A DNA stretch of 33,448 nucleotides from positions 1-33,448 of the forward strand of contig CAMOLA010000024.1 in the NCBI GenBank assembly GCA_946618265.1, in the 5' to 3' direction. This stretch comes from an uncultured Eggerthellaceae bacterium. Its GTDB lineage: Bacteria; Actinomycetota; Coriobacteriia; Coriobacteriales; Eggerthellaceae. Shown one piece after another: positions 22,012 to 29,669 of the stretch. How positions within the stretch are numbered: position 1 is the stretch's first letter; the number at the start of each line of letters is the position of its first letter. The position numbers were made by a program, and so were the translations under genes. The notes below the pieces were generated by a model. The model made no database searches, was not told the DNA's origin, and saw nothing but the letters and a program-made list of their open reading frames with translations.

Positions 22012-24030
22012 CTATTCGACCGTCACGGACACGGTCCATCCTCTCACAATCGTCATATTGCTGTAGGATTTGTACACATGGCGACCTTCTCTCAAGTCGC
22101 ATTTCAGTTCGCCAACGGCACCGCGGCGACGCGCTTCTTCCTGCGCCTGCTCGCGCGCTTGAACGCGGGCAGCCTCCAGAGCATCTTCCGCATTTTCGTA
22201 CATGCATGCAGAGCCGATTCCAGCCACCTGATAGCTCTTCACCACACCATCTGAACCACGCAGGGGCATCACGCGCACCTCTTGGATGACCGTGACCCGC
22301 GAAGCCGCGGCACCCACCGCATTTGCCACCTCGGCATGATCGGGCACGACGCCTTTCAGGTCCAAAGCGTCTGCCACTTCACCAAGGAACACATGAGTAG
22401 GAGCGCCCACGCCCACGAGCGCAGACGATCCCCCGAAGCTCACATCGAACGGCTTGGAACCCGAATCGTTCCGCGCATTCCAAGTAGCGCGAACGATGGC
22501 TTTCATCTGGTCACCGAGAGCCGTCTTCCCGTCCGGCCAATAGCGATCCTGCGCATAAGCGCCAATGACCTGGCCGTAAAGACGAAACTGCGCCAAATCA
22601 TATATCTCGTCCGCGAGTTTCGCGATCTCGCCCTCGTCTTCCGCTGCGTCCTTGCCGCGATACGACTTCAACAGGCACTGGGCGCCAAGCCTCGACGCCT
22701 CGGCATCGAAGCCGTCGAAATCGCCACGTAGATGCATGGCGTCGGTCAGCGTCATGCCGCAGCGCATAACGATGCCTTGGTCCTCGAGCCGCTGCGGCTT
22801 GAGCCCGACGATGTCCATCCGAGGGTCGTACATCGAAACCGGACCCTCGCCCTTTAGCAACTCGAGCAGTTGCTGTTCGGGCCGCGTGTACCGCGAGATA
22901 TCGCCCGGATCGCGCAGCAGGTAGAGCAGCTCGTAACGCGACGCGTAATCCACGACCGCGTGCTCGACGTAATAACGCAGTGCGTCAACGACCTGCGGCC
23001 ATCGGCCGGCCGCGATGCACAGCGGCGTCACCTTTCGCGTGCCCAGCTCAAGCTTGTAGTTCTTCGTGTAACGAACCACGGTATCGCCACCAAGGGCGAT
23101 GGTGTCGATGAACACGCCCGGTACCTGCGTCTTCCAGCCTCCGATGGAAATGCCGTCGGTGCGGTTGGGCCGGCCGCTGTGCACGAGCGAGATGTCCGAC
23201 GTCGTGCCGCCGATGTCCACGATCAGGCACTCGGATTCTCCGGAAAGCACCTGCGCGCCAGTCACCGAGGCCGCCGGTCCCGACAAAATGGTCTCGACCG
23301 GACGCGTGCGAGCCAGCTCCTCGGACATCAGCGTGCCGTCGCTGCGCACGATTGATATCGGAATGGAAAGCCCACGCGCCACGAACGCCGCATCGATTGC
23401 ATCCAGGAATTCTCCGATGACCGGCACGAGGCGAGCGTTGAGCAGCGCCGTGGCGCCGCGTTCGATGACGTTGGGTTCGGCCGCAACCGTCGTAGCCTCA
23501 ACCACGATCTTTCCGAACCTCTCGCGCAGGAACGCCGCGCCGCTCTTTTCGACGGCGGCACCGTTGTTCAGCGCATACAAGCTGGCGATGCCGAACGAAT
23601 CAGCTTCATCGAAGAATTTGGGGTTGGCTTTGTAGAGCCCCTCCCAATCGGGCAACGTGACCTCGCTGCCGTCATACGATCCAACGAAATCCAGCGTCAA
23701 CACGTCCTCGTAGGGAATGCCGAACTTGTTCTTAGCATCGACGCGATGCAGGATCTCGTCGGTCGTACCCACAATGATGAGCTTGGCATGCCCGCCTTTG
23801 CCCTCGACGCACGCGTTGGTGGCGAGCGTGGTCGAAATGGCGGCATGCTCGGCAAGCGCGAGCTTTTCGGGCGGCAGCGCATCCATCGCAGCGCCGATGC
23901 CGCGTGTCAGATCGCTTTTCGTGGTGAGCGCCTTGGCCTTGGCCAGCACCTGCGGAATGCCGCCGTTCTCAACGTCGACGATAACCGCATCGGTGTACGT
24001 GCCGCCGGTATCGATTCCTATGCGTATCAT
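22012..24030 (-). CDS. Hydantoinase/oxoprolinase-family ASKHA protein (HyuA-like)
   Basis: A 672-residue protein with AAAGGAGA before the ATG. The N-terminal Hydant_A_N domain begins MIRIGIDTGGTYTDAVIVDV, a phosphate-1 ASKHA motif; TTLATNACVEGKGG and GTTDEILHR follow. The second ATP-site motif is CLIVDIGGTTSDISLVHSGR at about residues 270-290, and GVFIDTIALGGDTVVRY is the usual next block. Classical family members are ATP-dependent hydantoinases, 5-oxoprolinases or acetone carboxylase subunits and work with a HyuB-type partner, which is absent here. The position between a corrinoid protein and a corrinoid activator suggests a job in the methyltransferase system, perhaps ATP-driven activation or substrate handling; this is inference. 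The DUF2284 gene is 47 bp upstream on the same strand. Confidence 0.82.
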   Translation of the reverse strand: MIRIGIDTGGTYTDAVIVDVENGGIPQVLAKAKALTTKSDLTRGIGAAMDALPPEKLALAEHAAISTTLATNACVEGKGGHAKLIIVGTTDEILHRVDAKNKFGIPYEDVLTLDFVGSYDGSEVTLPDWEGLYKANPKFFDEADSFGIASLYALNNGAAVEKSGAAFLRERFGKIVVEATTVAAEPNVIERGATALLNARLVPVIGEFLDAIDAAFVARGLSIPISIVRSDGTLMSEELARTRPVETILSGPAASVTGAQVLSGESECLIVDIGGTTSDISLVHSGRPNRTDGISIGGWKTQVPGVFIDTIALGGDTVVRYTKNYKLELGTRKVTPLCIAAGRWPQVVDALRYYVEHAVVDYASRYELLYLLRDPGDISRYTRPEQQLLELLKGEGPVSMYDPRMDIVGLKPQRLEDQGIVMRCGMTLTDAMHLRGDFDGFDAEASRLGAQCLLKSYRGKDAAEDEGEIAKLADEIYDLAQFRLYGQVIGAYAQDRYWPDGKTALGDQMKAIVRATWNARNDSGSKPFDVSFGGSSALVGVGAPTHVFLGEVADALDLKGVVPDHAEVANAVGAAASRVTVIQEVRVMPLRGSDGVVKSYQVAGIGSACMYENAEDALEAARVQAREQAQEEARRRGAVGELKCDLREGRHVYKSYSNMTIVRGWTVSVTVE

Positions 24031-24077
24031 GATTCTCCTTTATCGAAACAGCGGAGCAGACGTTGCGAGCAACGTGC

Positions 24078-24623
24078 CTACGCGACGTCGTGGTACAGCA
24101 CGCAACCCGAATAGGTCATGGTCAGCGGACCGTGGTTGTAGGGAATGTCGGCCTTGTTGCACACTTCCGAAACGACAAGGCCCGCCGCCTCCATGGAAAC
24201 GAGGCGCTTGGCGGGGAAACGGCATGGCGCATCCGGGTAAGTGCATTCCTTGCACAGCGTGCATGTACCCGCCGACAGCACCATGACCTCGTCGCTCAAG
24301 CCGGCGGCATCGATGGCCTCGACCAAATCGAGCACGCGACGCTTCTGCGCATCGCCAGCCTCCTGCATGGTTTCGACGTCGAAGTCGTCTTCCATCTCGG
24401 CCACCGTCTGGACGACGAGGCAGCGGTCGAACTCGTTCATCTGCTTCTGGAAATCCGCGATCTCGCCGCACGCAGGCGGACAAGCCCAGCTGTGCTCGTA
24501 CATGTTGCACGTGTTGGCAGCGCACATCGAACGCACTTCCTCGCGCGCAACCAGGTCTTTCGCACTGCACGTTCCCATGCACTCGAATCCCTGGCCTGCT
24601 GCCAAATCCTCGATAACGCTCAT
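24078..24623 (-). CDS. DUF2284 cysteine-rich putative metal-binding protein
   Basis: A 181-residue protein starting MSVIEDLAAGQGFECMGTCS; AAGGGGGG is 6 nt before the ATG at 24623, and a longer open frame upstream runs through palindromes. Cysteines cluster in two groups: CAANTCNMYEHSWACPPACG at about residues 34-53, and CTLCKECTYPDAPCRFPAKR near 124-143, then a later SGC. The pattern fits DUF2284, thought to bind iron-sulfur or other metal centres. Such genes often accompany corrinoid methyltransferases. It may donate electrons for corrinoid reduction, but this is unproven. It probably forms one transcript with the HyuA-like gene. Confidence 0.8.
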   Translation of the reverse strand: MSVIEDLAAGQGFECMGTCSAKDLVAREEVRSMCAANTCNMYEHSWACPPACGEIADFQKQMNEFDRCLVVQTVAEMEDDFDVETMQEAGDAQKRRVLDLVEAIDAAGLSDEVMVLSAGTCTLCKECTYPDAPCRFPAKRLVSMEAAGLVVSEVCNKADIPYNHGPLTMTYSGCVLYHDVA

Positions 24624-24733
24624 CAAAGCCCCCCTTGCTTCATACGTTTCCTCGTGATGCGATGAGCATACCGCACGATGCGCCTCAGCACACCGATCGA
24701 CGATTAATACCACCCATAATTCAGTAAAGCGAG

Positions 24734-24770
24734 TGATGTTGGCCCGCGTCGGAGGCGGGCCAACATCACC
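24734..24770. terminator. Strong hairpin between RACE and DUF2284 genes
   Basis: A perfect 15-bp stem, GTGATGTTGGCCCGC with GCGGGCCAACATCAC, and a 7-nt loop. No T-run on either strand. It lies 86 bp after the activator gene's stop and probably marks or protects that 3' end. Confidence 0.55.
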
Positions 24771-24774
24771 ACAA

Positions 24775-24809
24775 AGTGGGACAGCAAACCAGGTTGGCTG
24801 TCCCACTTA
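24775..24809. repeat. Palindromic repeat, family B
   Basis: AAGTGGGACAGCAAACC and GGTTGGCTGTCCCACTT pair at 16 of 17 positions around a central A. The inner part (ACAGC..ACC-A-GGT.GGCTGT) matches the copies at 20340 and 31720; the outer part differs. It lies 4 bp from the hairpin at 24734-24770. Confidence 0.7.
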
Positions 24810-24856
24810 CTTTGCACCGGCGTGACCGCTCGGAGCGGCGATTCGTGGCCAACGGC

Positions 24857-26365
24857 TTAATCGTCGCCGAACTCCATCATCTTGATGTAGTGCTTGTTGA
24901 ATTCGAGCGACGTGGAAAGCTCGAGGTAATCGCATTTCTCGACGATCTCGTCCTCGCGCGCATGCGCCGCACTCGACACGAGCAAAGCGGTCGCCCCTTC
25001 GCCCGACGTGTTGCCCACGCTCTTGGCAACCAGCAACAGCTGCGCGGGGAACAACCCGATCGTCGCAGCTGATTTCAAGTTGAGGTACGCTCCGAAACCG
25101 CCCGCTATCTCGAGCGATTCGATATCATCGACCTGGATGCCGGCGTATTCCACCATGGTGTAGATGCCCGCGCACACCGCCGCCTTGGCCAGCTGCAGGT
25201 TGCGCACGTCGGCCTGCGTGATGTACAGCGAACGGTCATCCGTCAGATAGAACACGTTGCGGCCATCCTCTTCTCCCACGAAGCGCGCAGCCGGTCCGTC
25301 GATATCCTCGGGATCAAGCAGGCGGCCGGTTTCGCTGACGACTCCTTGCTCGACCATGGTCGCCACGGCATCGATGATGCCCGTTCCGCAGATGCCGATG
25401 GGCGCTGCGTCGCCCACCGTGCCGATCTTCACTTCGTCATCTTCGAATGACACCTTGGAGATGGCCCCCGGCGAGGCGGGCATGCCAAAATGCACGTTGG
25501 CGCCCTCGAACACCGGGCCTGCGGCCGTCGCGCAGCTGACGATTTTATCATCATAGGCAAGCGCCATCTCGCCGTTCGTGCCAAGGTCCAAGAACAGCCT
25601 TGTTCCGCCAGCGTCGATTGCGCAAGCCAGCATGCCAGCCGTAATGTCGCCTCCCACGTAACCGGCGATGCAACGCGTGAAATAGCACGTGCCGAGACCT
25701 TCGACCTCACGTTCGTCGCCAAACAGCGATAACGGCGTGAACGGGCTGTACCCGATGCCGTCTGGGGCGAGGCCAGCCGCAATGTGCTGCATGACGGTGT
25801 TGCCCGCGATGGCCACAGCGGCCACTTGGTCCGCATCGATGCGCGCCGCCTTGCACAACTTGTCCCGCATCTCGCACATGGCATCGACGATAACGCCGGT
25901 CATGAGGTCGAGCTTACCGTCGACGCTCGCCGAGATGCGGCTGATGACGTCGCTTCCGAATGCGATCTGGGGATTGGGACGCCCCACGGTCGCCAAACGC
26001 TCGCCCGTCGACAAGTCGTGCAGGTGTGCCACGACAGTCGTCGTGCCGATGTCAATGGCAATGCCATACCCTTGCGCGCCCTCGTCGGGCGGAAACGCGC
26101 TCGTCACACCGGTTTCGAGCACCTCCATGACGCCCGCGTGCTCGACAACGACCTCCATGCCGTCCTTGACCGGCGTCGTGCATGCCAGCCGGTAGCTCAA
26201 ACCCTCTTCATCGCGGACCAGCACCTGGCATCGGCCGCATTTGCCCACGCCACCGCACGTAGCCTGGATATCAATGCGCTCGAGCTGCAATACGTCAAGG
26301 ACGGTCTGCCCCTCGAGCGCCTCTGCCGTACGGCGTTTTCCCGACTCGTCGATGAACAGTTTCAT
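24857..26365 (-). CDS. Reductive activator of corrinoid proteins (RACE-type, 2Fe-2S + ASKHA)
   Basis: A 502-residue protein that would use ATP to return inactive Co(II) corrinoid to Co(I). AAGGAG precedes the ATG. Residues 1-80 are a 2Fe-2S ferredoxin-like domain with cysteines in ATCGGVGKCGRCQVLV and YRLACTT. Then comes the DUF4445 region: GYGIAIDIGTTTVVAHLHDL, VAAVAIAGNTVMQHIAAGLA, RCIAGYVGGDITAGMLACAI, LFLDLGTNGEMALAYDDKIV and SLEIAGGFGAYLNLKSA, all ASKHA-fold nucleotide motifs. Length is a little under the 600-plus residues of RamA, which has C-terminal 4Fe-4S motifs not present here. Downstream on the strand, after 230 bp with two hairpins, lies the DUF2284 gene. Confidence 0.9.
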   Translation of the reverse strand: MKLFIDESGKRRTAEALEGQTVLDVLQLERIDIQATCGGVGKCGRCQVLVRDEEGLSYRLACTTPVKDGMEVVVEHAGVMEVLETGVTSAFPPDEGAQGYGIAIDIGTTTVVAHLHDLSTGERLATVGRPNPQIAFGSDVISRISASVDGKLDLMTGVIVDAMCEMRDKLCKAARIDADQVAAVAIAGNTVMQHIAAGLAPDGIGYSPFTPLSLFGDEREVEGLGTCYFTRCIAGYVGGDITAGMLACAIDAGGTRLFLDLGTNGEMALAYDDKIVSCATAAGPVFEGANVHFGMPASPGAISKVSFEDDEVKIGTVGDAAPIGICGTGIIDAVATMVEQGVVSETGRLLDPEDIDGPAARFVGEEDGRNVFYLTDDRSLYITQADVRNLQLAKAAVCAGIYTMVEYAGIQVDDIESLEIAGGFGAYLNLKSAATIGLFPAQLLLVAKSVGNTSGEGATALLVSSAAHAREDEIVEKCDYLELSTSLEFNKHYIKMMEFGDD

Positions 26366-26440
26366 TTCGACTCCTTATACCCTCAGCGAAGGGCGGCGAG
26401 CTGACGCATCTGAATCTACCAGCCCTTCGGCCCGTTATAT

Positions 26441-26473
26441 AAAAAGAAGCGGCGAGCATCCGCCCGCCGCTTC
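26441..26473 (-). terminator. Intrinsic terminator of the methyltetrahydrofolate methyltransferase gene
   Basis: On the minus strand GAAGCGGCGGGC pairs with GCTCGCCGCTTC (one G-U), 4-nt loop, then TTTTTATATAA. It starts 15 bp after the stop, so this gene is transcribed apart from the activator gene downstream. Confidence 0.85.
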
Positions 26474-26487
26474 GCTCAAGGAGCAAC

Positions 26488-27297
26488 TTAGTCGCGGTTG
26501 ATGGGACCGAACAGGTTGTCGCGATAGGCCTCGATGTACTCCAGGCAGAAGTCGTCGTCGCCGAGGAGGGCGGCGGTGCCGTGCAGCACGCCGTTCATAT
26601 CGCGATTCGTCGGGTCCATGATGGCCGAGTCCATGCCAGCCTGCATGGCCAGGACCAGGAACGGCATGTTGATGTGCTTGCGGCTGGGCAGGCCAAACGA
26701 GATGTTGGACAGACCGGAGGTGATATGGATGGTCGGATACATCTCCTTGATGGTCTTCACGCACTCGTTGAAGGTGATGAGGCTCTCCTCGTTGGCGCCG
26801 AGGGTCTCTACGAGCGGATCGATGTAGAGACGATCGGGGGAGATGCCGTACTCTTCGGCCTTCGCCATGATCTTCTTGAAGACCTCGATGCGGCCCTCTG
26901 CAGTAGCCGGAATGCCGGAGTCGTCGGACAGCAGGGCAACGCAACCCCACTTGGTGTCAGCGATGACGGGGAACACGATGTCCATCTTGTTGCCCTCGCC
27001 AGAGACAGAGTTGATGAGGCCTACGCGGTCGCCGCAGAACTTCATGGCGTCGACGCACACCTGGGGATCGGGGCTGTCGATGCAAATAGGAAGATCGGAC
27101 TCTTCCATAATCAGGCCGATAAGCCACTCCTGGACATCGAGCTCACCTTCGTTGACGGATGCGCAGCAGTCGATGTAGGTTGCACCAGCTTCGGTCTGGG
27201 TGCGCGCGAGCATACGAATGTATTCCTCGTCCTTCGCAGCGATGGCGGCACCGGTCTTGGGAATGGAGCCGTTGATCTTCTCACCAATGATAATCAC
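26488..27297 (-). CDS. Methyltetrahydrofolate:corrinoid methyltransferase (type II, AcsE/MtvA-like)
   Basis: A 269-residue pterin-binding TIM-barrel enzyme. The start is GTG at 27297 (VIIIGEKINGSIPKTG), 6 nt after GAGGAGG; upstream in-frame ATGs lack such a site. Family marks are IIIGEKINGSI, GATYIDCCASVNEGE (Asp), LPICIDSPDPQVCVDAMKFC, GLINSVSGEGN (pterin Asn), DRLYIDPLVETLGANEES and SGLSNISFGLPSRKHIN. Length equals that of AcsE-type methyltransferases. It would move the methyl group between the corrinoid protein at 21047 and tetrahydrofolate, completing the demethylase system. It stands first on the minus strand in this cluster, with its own terminator. Confidence 0.92.
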   Translation of the reverse strand: MIIIGEKINGSIPKTGAAIAAKDEEYIRMLARTQTEAGATYIDCCASVNEGELDVQEWLIGLIMEESDLPICIDSPDPQVCVDAMKFCGDRVGLINSVSGEGNKMDIVFPVIADTKWGCVALLSDDSGIPATAEGRIEVFKKIMAKAEEYGISPDRLYIDPLVETLGANEESLITFNECVKTIKEMYPTIHITSGLSNISFGLPSRKHINMPFLVLAMQAGMDSAIMDPTNRDMNGVLHGTAALLGDDDFCLEYIEAYRDNLFGPINRD

Positions 27298-27640
27298 GTT
27301 GAGCCTCCTCAAAAGTACGGTTTGAAATACCATTGCCATAATAGTATAGCAACAGCAATGTAGCTCTATCCTCGTGCTATAAAACTTTTTTATATTAGGA
27401 GATAACAATCGTCGTTCTGCACAAACCATTGCGAACGAGCTGGTGAGATGCCCGCTCGGCACGACTCTGCATCAAGCGGATTTTTTCGCGGCTTGCCATT
27501 CGCGGCTCGATAACGACAGTTCACCCCAACGCAAAGAACGGTTCGCAAAGCGGCAAGCCGGCAGAACCGCTCCCCAGCTCTCACTGACCGAAAGGGAGAC
27601 TCCCTTTCGGTCAGTGAGAGCTGGGGAGACTCCCCTTCGG
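27298..27640. other. 343-bp gap upstream of the type II methyltransferase gene
   Basis: The part near the gene is AT-rich and carries a CATTGC (27331-27336) / GCAATG (27355-27360) inverted repeat over a TATACTATTAT stretch that may be the -10 region. Further on are a CGGCTTGCC/GGCAAGCCG pair (27489-27497, 27552-27560) and the large family A palindrome. No gene seen. Confidence 0.5.
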
Positions 27641-27646
27641 TCAGTG
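27570..27646. repeat. Compound palindromic repeat, family A, overlapping a stop codon
   Basis: A perfect 29-bp inverted repeat around one central A (27570-27598, 27600-27628), with inner sequence CACTGACCGAAAGGGAG, is followed by another half unit CTCCCCTTCGGTCAGTG (27630-27646) that can pair with it at 16 of 17 positions. The stop codon of the gene at 27641-28309 lies inside the terminal part. Confidence 0.85.
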
Positions 27647-28309
27647 GCCCTTGCGTGCAGCGAGGTCGGCGAGCTGGGCGTAGTGCTTCGCCACGAGGTC
27701 GACGCCGTCGTCGCGACGATGCGGGATCGAGCAGTTCTTGCAATTCTTGCGACCGCTCTTCGTATAGGTGAAATTGCCACCGCACGCCGGTCCGAGCGCG
27801 TACAACGGGCAATAGCAGAACAGGCAGTTGAAATCCCGTTCGTCGATGCCCTCATGACAGGGGAAGTACTTGCACGCCCGATTGGAGAAGAACGAATGGG
27901 GCGGCAACGCTCCGTCAGCTTCGGCGCCGACCGTCGAGCCATCTGCATACGAAGCTCCGATCGCGCCCGCAATGACCTCGGGAACGCCGCACGTCACGCG
28001 CACCACGGCCTGGGCCCTGCCGGCCAGTTCGCGCGCGAGGGCGCCTGCCTGCTCGCGCCACGTACGCTCGCCTGCATCAATCGGCACGATACCCGATCCG
28101 ACCTCGGTGAACGTCACGACTTTCTTGCCATCGGCTATCCTCGCGGCCAGCGCTGCAATGTCGCAGCCCTCGTCTCGTGCCAGCTCGTGAGCATCCAGCA
28201 AGACGGCCCGATCATCCGCCACATCGCGCGAGAAATCGGCATCGTCGTAGCCGAGCCTGCGCGCATACGAACGCTTGCCCGACGCCAAGCCGCCAACTAC
28301 GAGAATCAT
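27641..28309 (-). CDS. CobU-like kinase remnant fused to cysteine-rich small domain
   Basis: A 222-residue protein starting MILVVGGLASGKRSYARRLG, overlapping the cobS stop by ATGA. Residues 1-125 resemble CobU: the P-loop reads GLASGKR (usual GKS/T is changed to GKR), and TEVGSGIVPIDAGERTWREQ followed by VVRVTCGVPEVI matches CobU's C-terminal half. The HRxxR region holding CobU's guanylylated His is missing. Residues 145-222 form a PF04071-type cysteine-rich small domain: SNRACKYFPCHEGI, FNCLFCYCPLYALGPACGGN and NCKNCSIPHRR, eight or nine Cys for a metal site. PF04071 proteins often sit in cobalamin loci. Role unknown; perhaps a regulator or chaperone in nucleotide-loop assembly. Confidence 0.72.
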   Translation of the reverse strand: MILVVGGLASGKRSYARRLGYDDADFSRDVADDRAVLLDAHELARDEGCDIAALAARIADGKKVVTFTEVGSGIVPIDAGERTWREQAGALARELAGRAQAVVRVTCGVPEVIAGAIGASYADGSTVGAEADGALPPHSFFSNRACKYFPCHEGIDERDFNCLFCYCPLYALGPACGGNFTYTKSGRKNCKNCSIPHRRDDGVDLVAKHYAQLADLAARKGH

Positions 28310-29085
28310 AGTCCCACCACCTTCGACACGACCATCAAGGCGACGATCATCGCCAACTCGGCCACCTGCAGAAAGAACCCCGCGAGATCGCCGCTCATGC
28401 CGCCGAACTGGGTCTTCGCGAACGGGAACAGCGCCGCGAGGCATACCAGGCCCGCACCGACCATGGCCACGGCCGCCGGGATGTGCACGAACACCATGAC
28501 GACGATACATGCCGCGAATTCGACGAGCAAAACGATGGGGACGCGCGCGCCGCTCCCCGATTCGTGGAACATCGACAACATGCCCGCATGGCCGCTCGTC
28601 GGGAACAGGATGGTCGCCAGACCGCTCATGCACCTGCTAGCCGCATGCAAGGCGCCGACGAGCACGGCCGCCTGCCACGACCAGCCAATCTCGCTCGCAA
28701 ACGCCGCGTAGGCCAGAAGGTACGCCGCCACGCCGATCGAGGCGAACGCACCTGCATGCGGGTCCTTCAGGATCTCGCGCTTGCGCTCGGGCTCGGCATG
28801 GCTGGACTGGGCGTCAACCACGTCGCAGAACCCGTCGAGGTGAATGCCGCCCGTAACCAGCAGGGGCACGAGCGCAATGCCCGCCCCGCGCAGGAACGGG
28901 CCGAATCCGGCAGCCTGCGCAAGCCACATCCACGCCGCCACCAGCAATCCGACGACGACGCCCACCACGGGAAAGAAGCACATCATGTAGCGCATGTTCC
29001 CCTCGCGCCATTCCAGCTGGGGAACGGGAATCTTCGAGAAGCTGCTGAATGCCAGCAACAAGCCAGCGAGCACTTGCACCTGCAT
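28306..29085 (-). CDS. cobS: Adenosylcobinamide-GDP ribazoletransferase (cobalamin synthase)
   Basis: A 259-residue membrane enzyme joining adenosylcobinamide-GDP and alpha-ribazole. The start is ATG 29085 (MQVQVLAGLLLAFSSFSKIP) with AGGAGG just upstream; the longer open frame before it lies in the cobU gap and gene. The CobS signature is VTGGIHLDGFCDVVDAQSSH with the metal-binding Asp residues, and DPHAGAFASIGVAAYLLAYA follows. Hydrophobic segments include GVVVGLLVAAWMWLA, ALVPLLVTGG, VLLVEFAACIVVMVFVHIP and VAELAMIVALMVV. Length and layout are standard. It lies 47 bp after cobU in a cobT-cobU-cobS operon. Confidence 0.95.
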   Translation of the reverse strand: MQVQVLAGLLLAFSSFSKIPVPQLEWREGNMRYMMCFFPVVGVVVGLLVAAWMWLAQAAGFGPFLRGAGIALVPLLVTGGIHLDGFCDVVDAQSSHAEPERKREILKDPHAGAFASIGVAAYLLAYAAFASEIGWSWQAAVLVGALHAASRCMSGLATILFPTSGHAGMLSMFHESGSGARVPIVLLVEFAACIVVMVFVHIPAAVAMVGAGLVCLAALFPFAKTQFGGMSGDLAGFFLQVAELAMIVALMVVSKVVGL

Positions 29086-29132
29086 TTCCTCCTTCTCCAA
29101 CAGCGCGGCGCCTTGGAAGACGCCGGCGCCTG

Positions 29133-29669
29133 TCAGCCCTTCATCACGATGGGCACGCCCGCCACGCATTCGACGACGCGCGAGCTGCGCTCGGCCAACG
29201 CGCACGCCAAACTGCCGACCAGATCCTGGTAGGCGCGCGTCTCGCCGGGATACGCCACCCCATCGGAACCCACTTCGTTGCCCACGATGACGAGATGGGC
29301 GCAGCGCTCGGCGATTGCATCGATCACGTCCATGATACCCTCGCAGCTCGCTCGAACGTCGCCCGTTTCCGAAAACCCGTCGTCGGCGAACAGCTCGTTG
29401 GCCGCAACGTTGCCCAAGCACTCGAGCAGCACGGTAGCGCCGTCGAGGCGTTCGTCATGCGCCATCCGCGAGAAATCCTCGTAGCATTCGACCGTCTCGA
29501 ATCCCTTGCCGGCGCGCTGTGCGCGGTGCTTGCGCACGCGTCGGGCGCCCTCTTCGCCAAAGGGCTTCATGGCCGCAAGGTACACGAGGTGCCCGCCCAG
29601 CTCAACGCACAGCTGTTCCGCATAGGCGCTTTTGCCGCACGAGGCGCCTCCGGTCACGAACGCGATCAT
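29133..29669 (-). CDS. cobU: Adenosylcobinamide kinase/adenosylcobinamide-phosphate guanylyltransferase
   Basis: A 178-residue bifunctional enzyme that phosphorylates adenosylcobinamide and adds GMP. It starts MIAFVTGGASCGKSAYAEQL with an intact P-loop (GGASCGKS). KHRAQRAGKGFETVE carries the guanylylated His, TVLLECLGNVAANELF matches the Walker B block, and VIVGNEVGSDGVAYPGETRA the G-x-G block. Its ATG overlaps the cobT stop (ATGA). This copy is complete, unlike the CobU-like fusion two genes downstream. Confidence 0.95.
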   Translation of the reverse strand: MIAFVTGGASCGKSAYAEQLCVELGGHLVYLAAMKPFGEEGARRVRKHRAQRAGKGFETVECYEDFSRMAHDERLDGATVLLECLGNVAANELFADDGFSETGDVRASCEGIMDVIDAIAERCAHLVIVGNEVGSDGVAYPGETRAYQDLVGSLACALAERSSRVVECVAGVPIVMKG

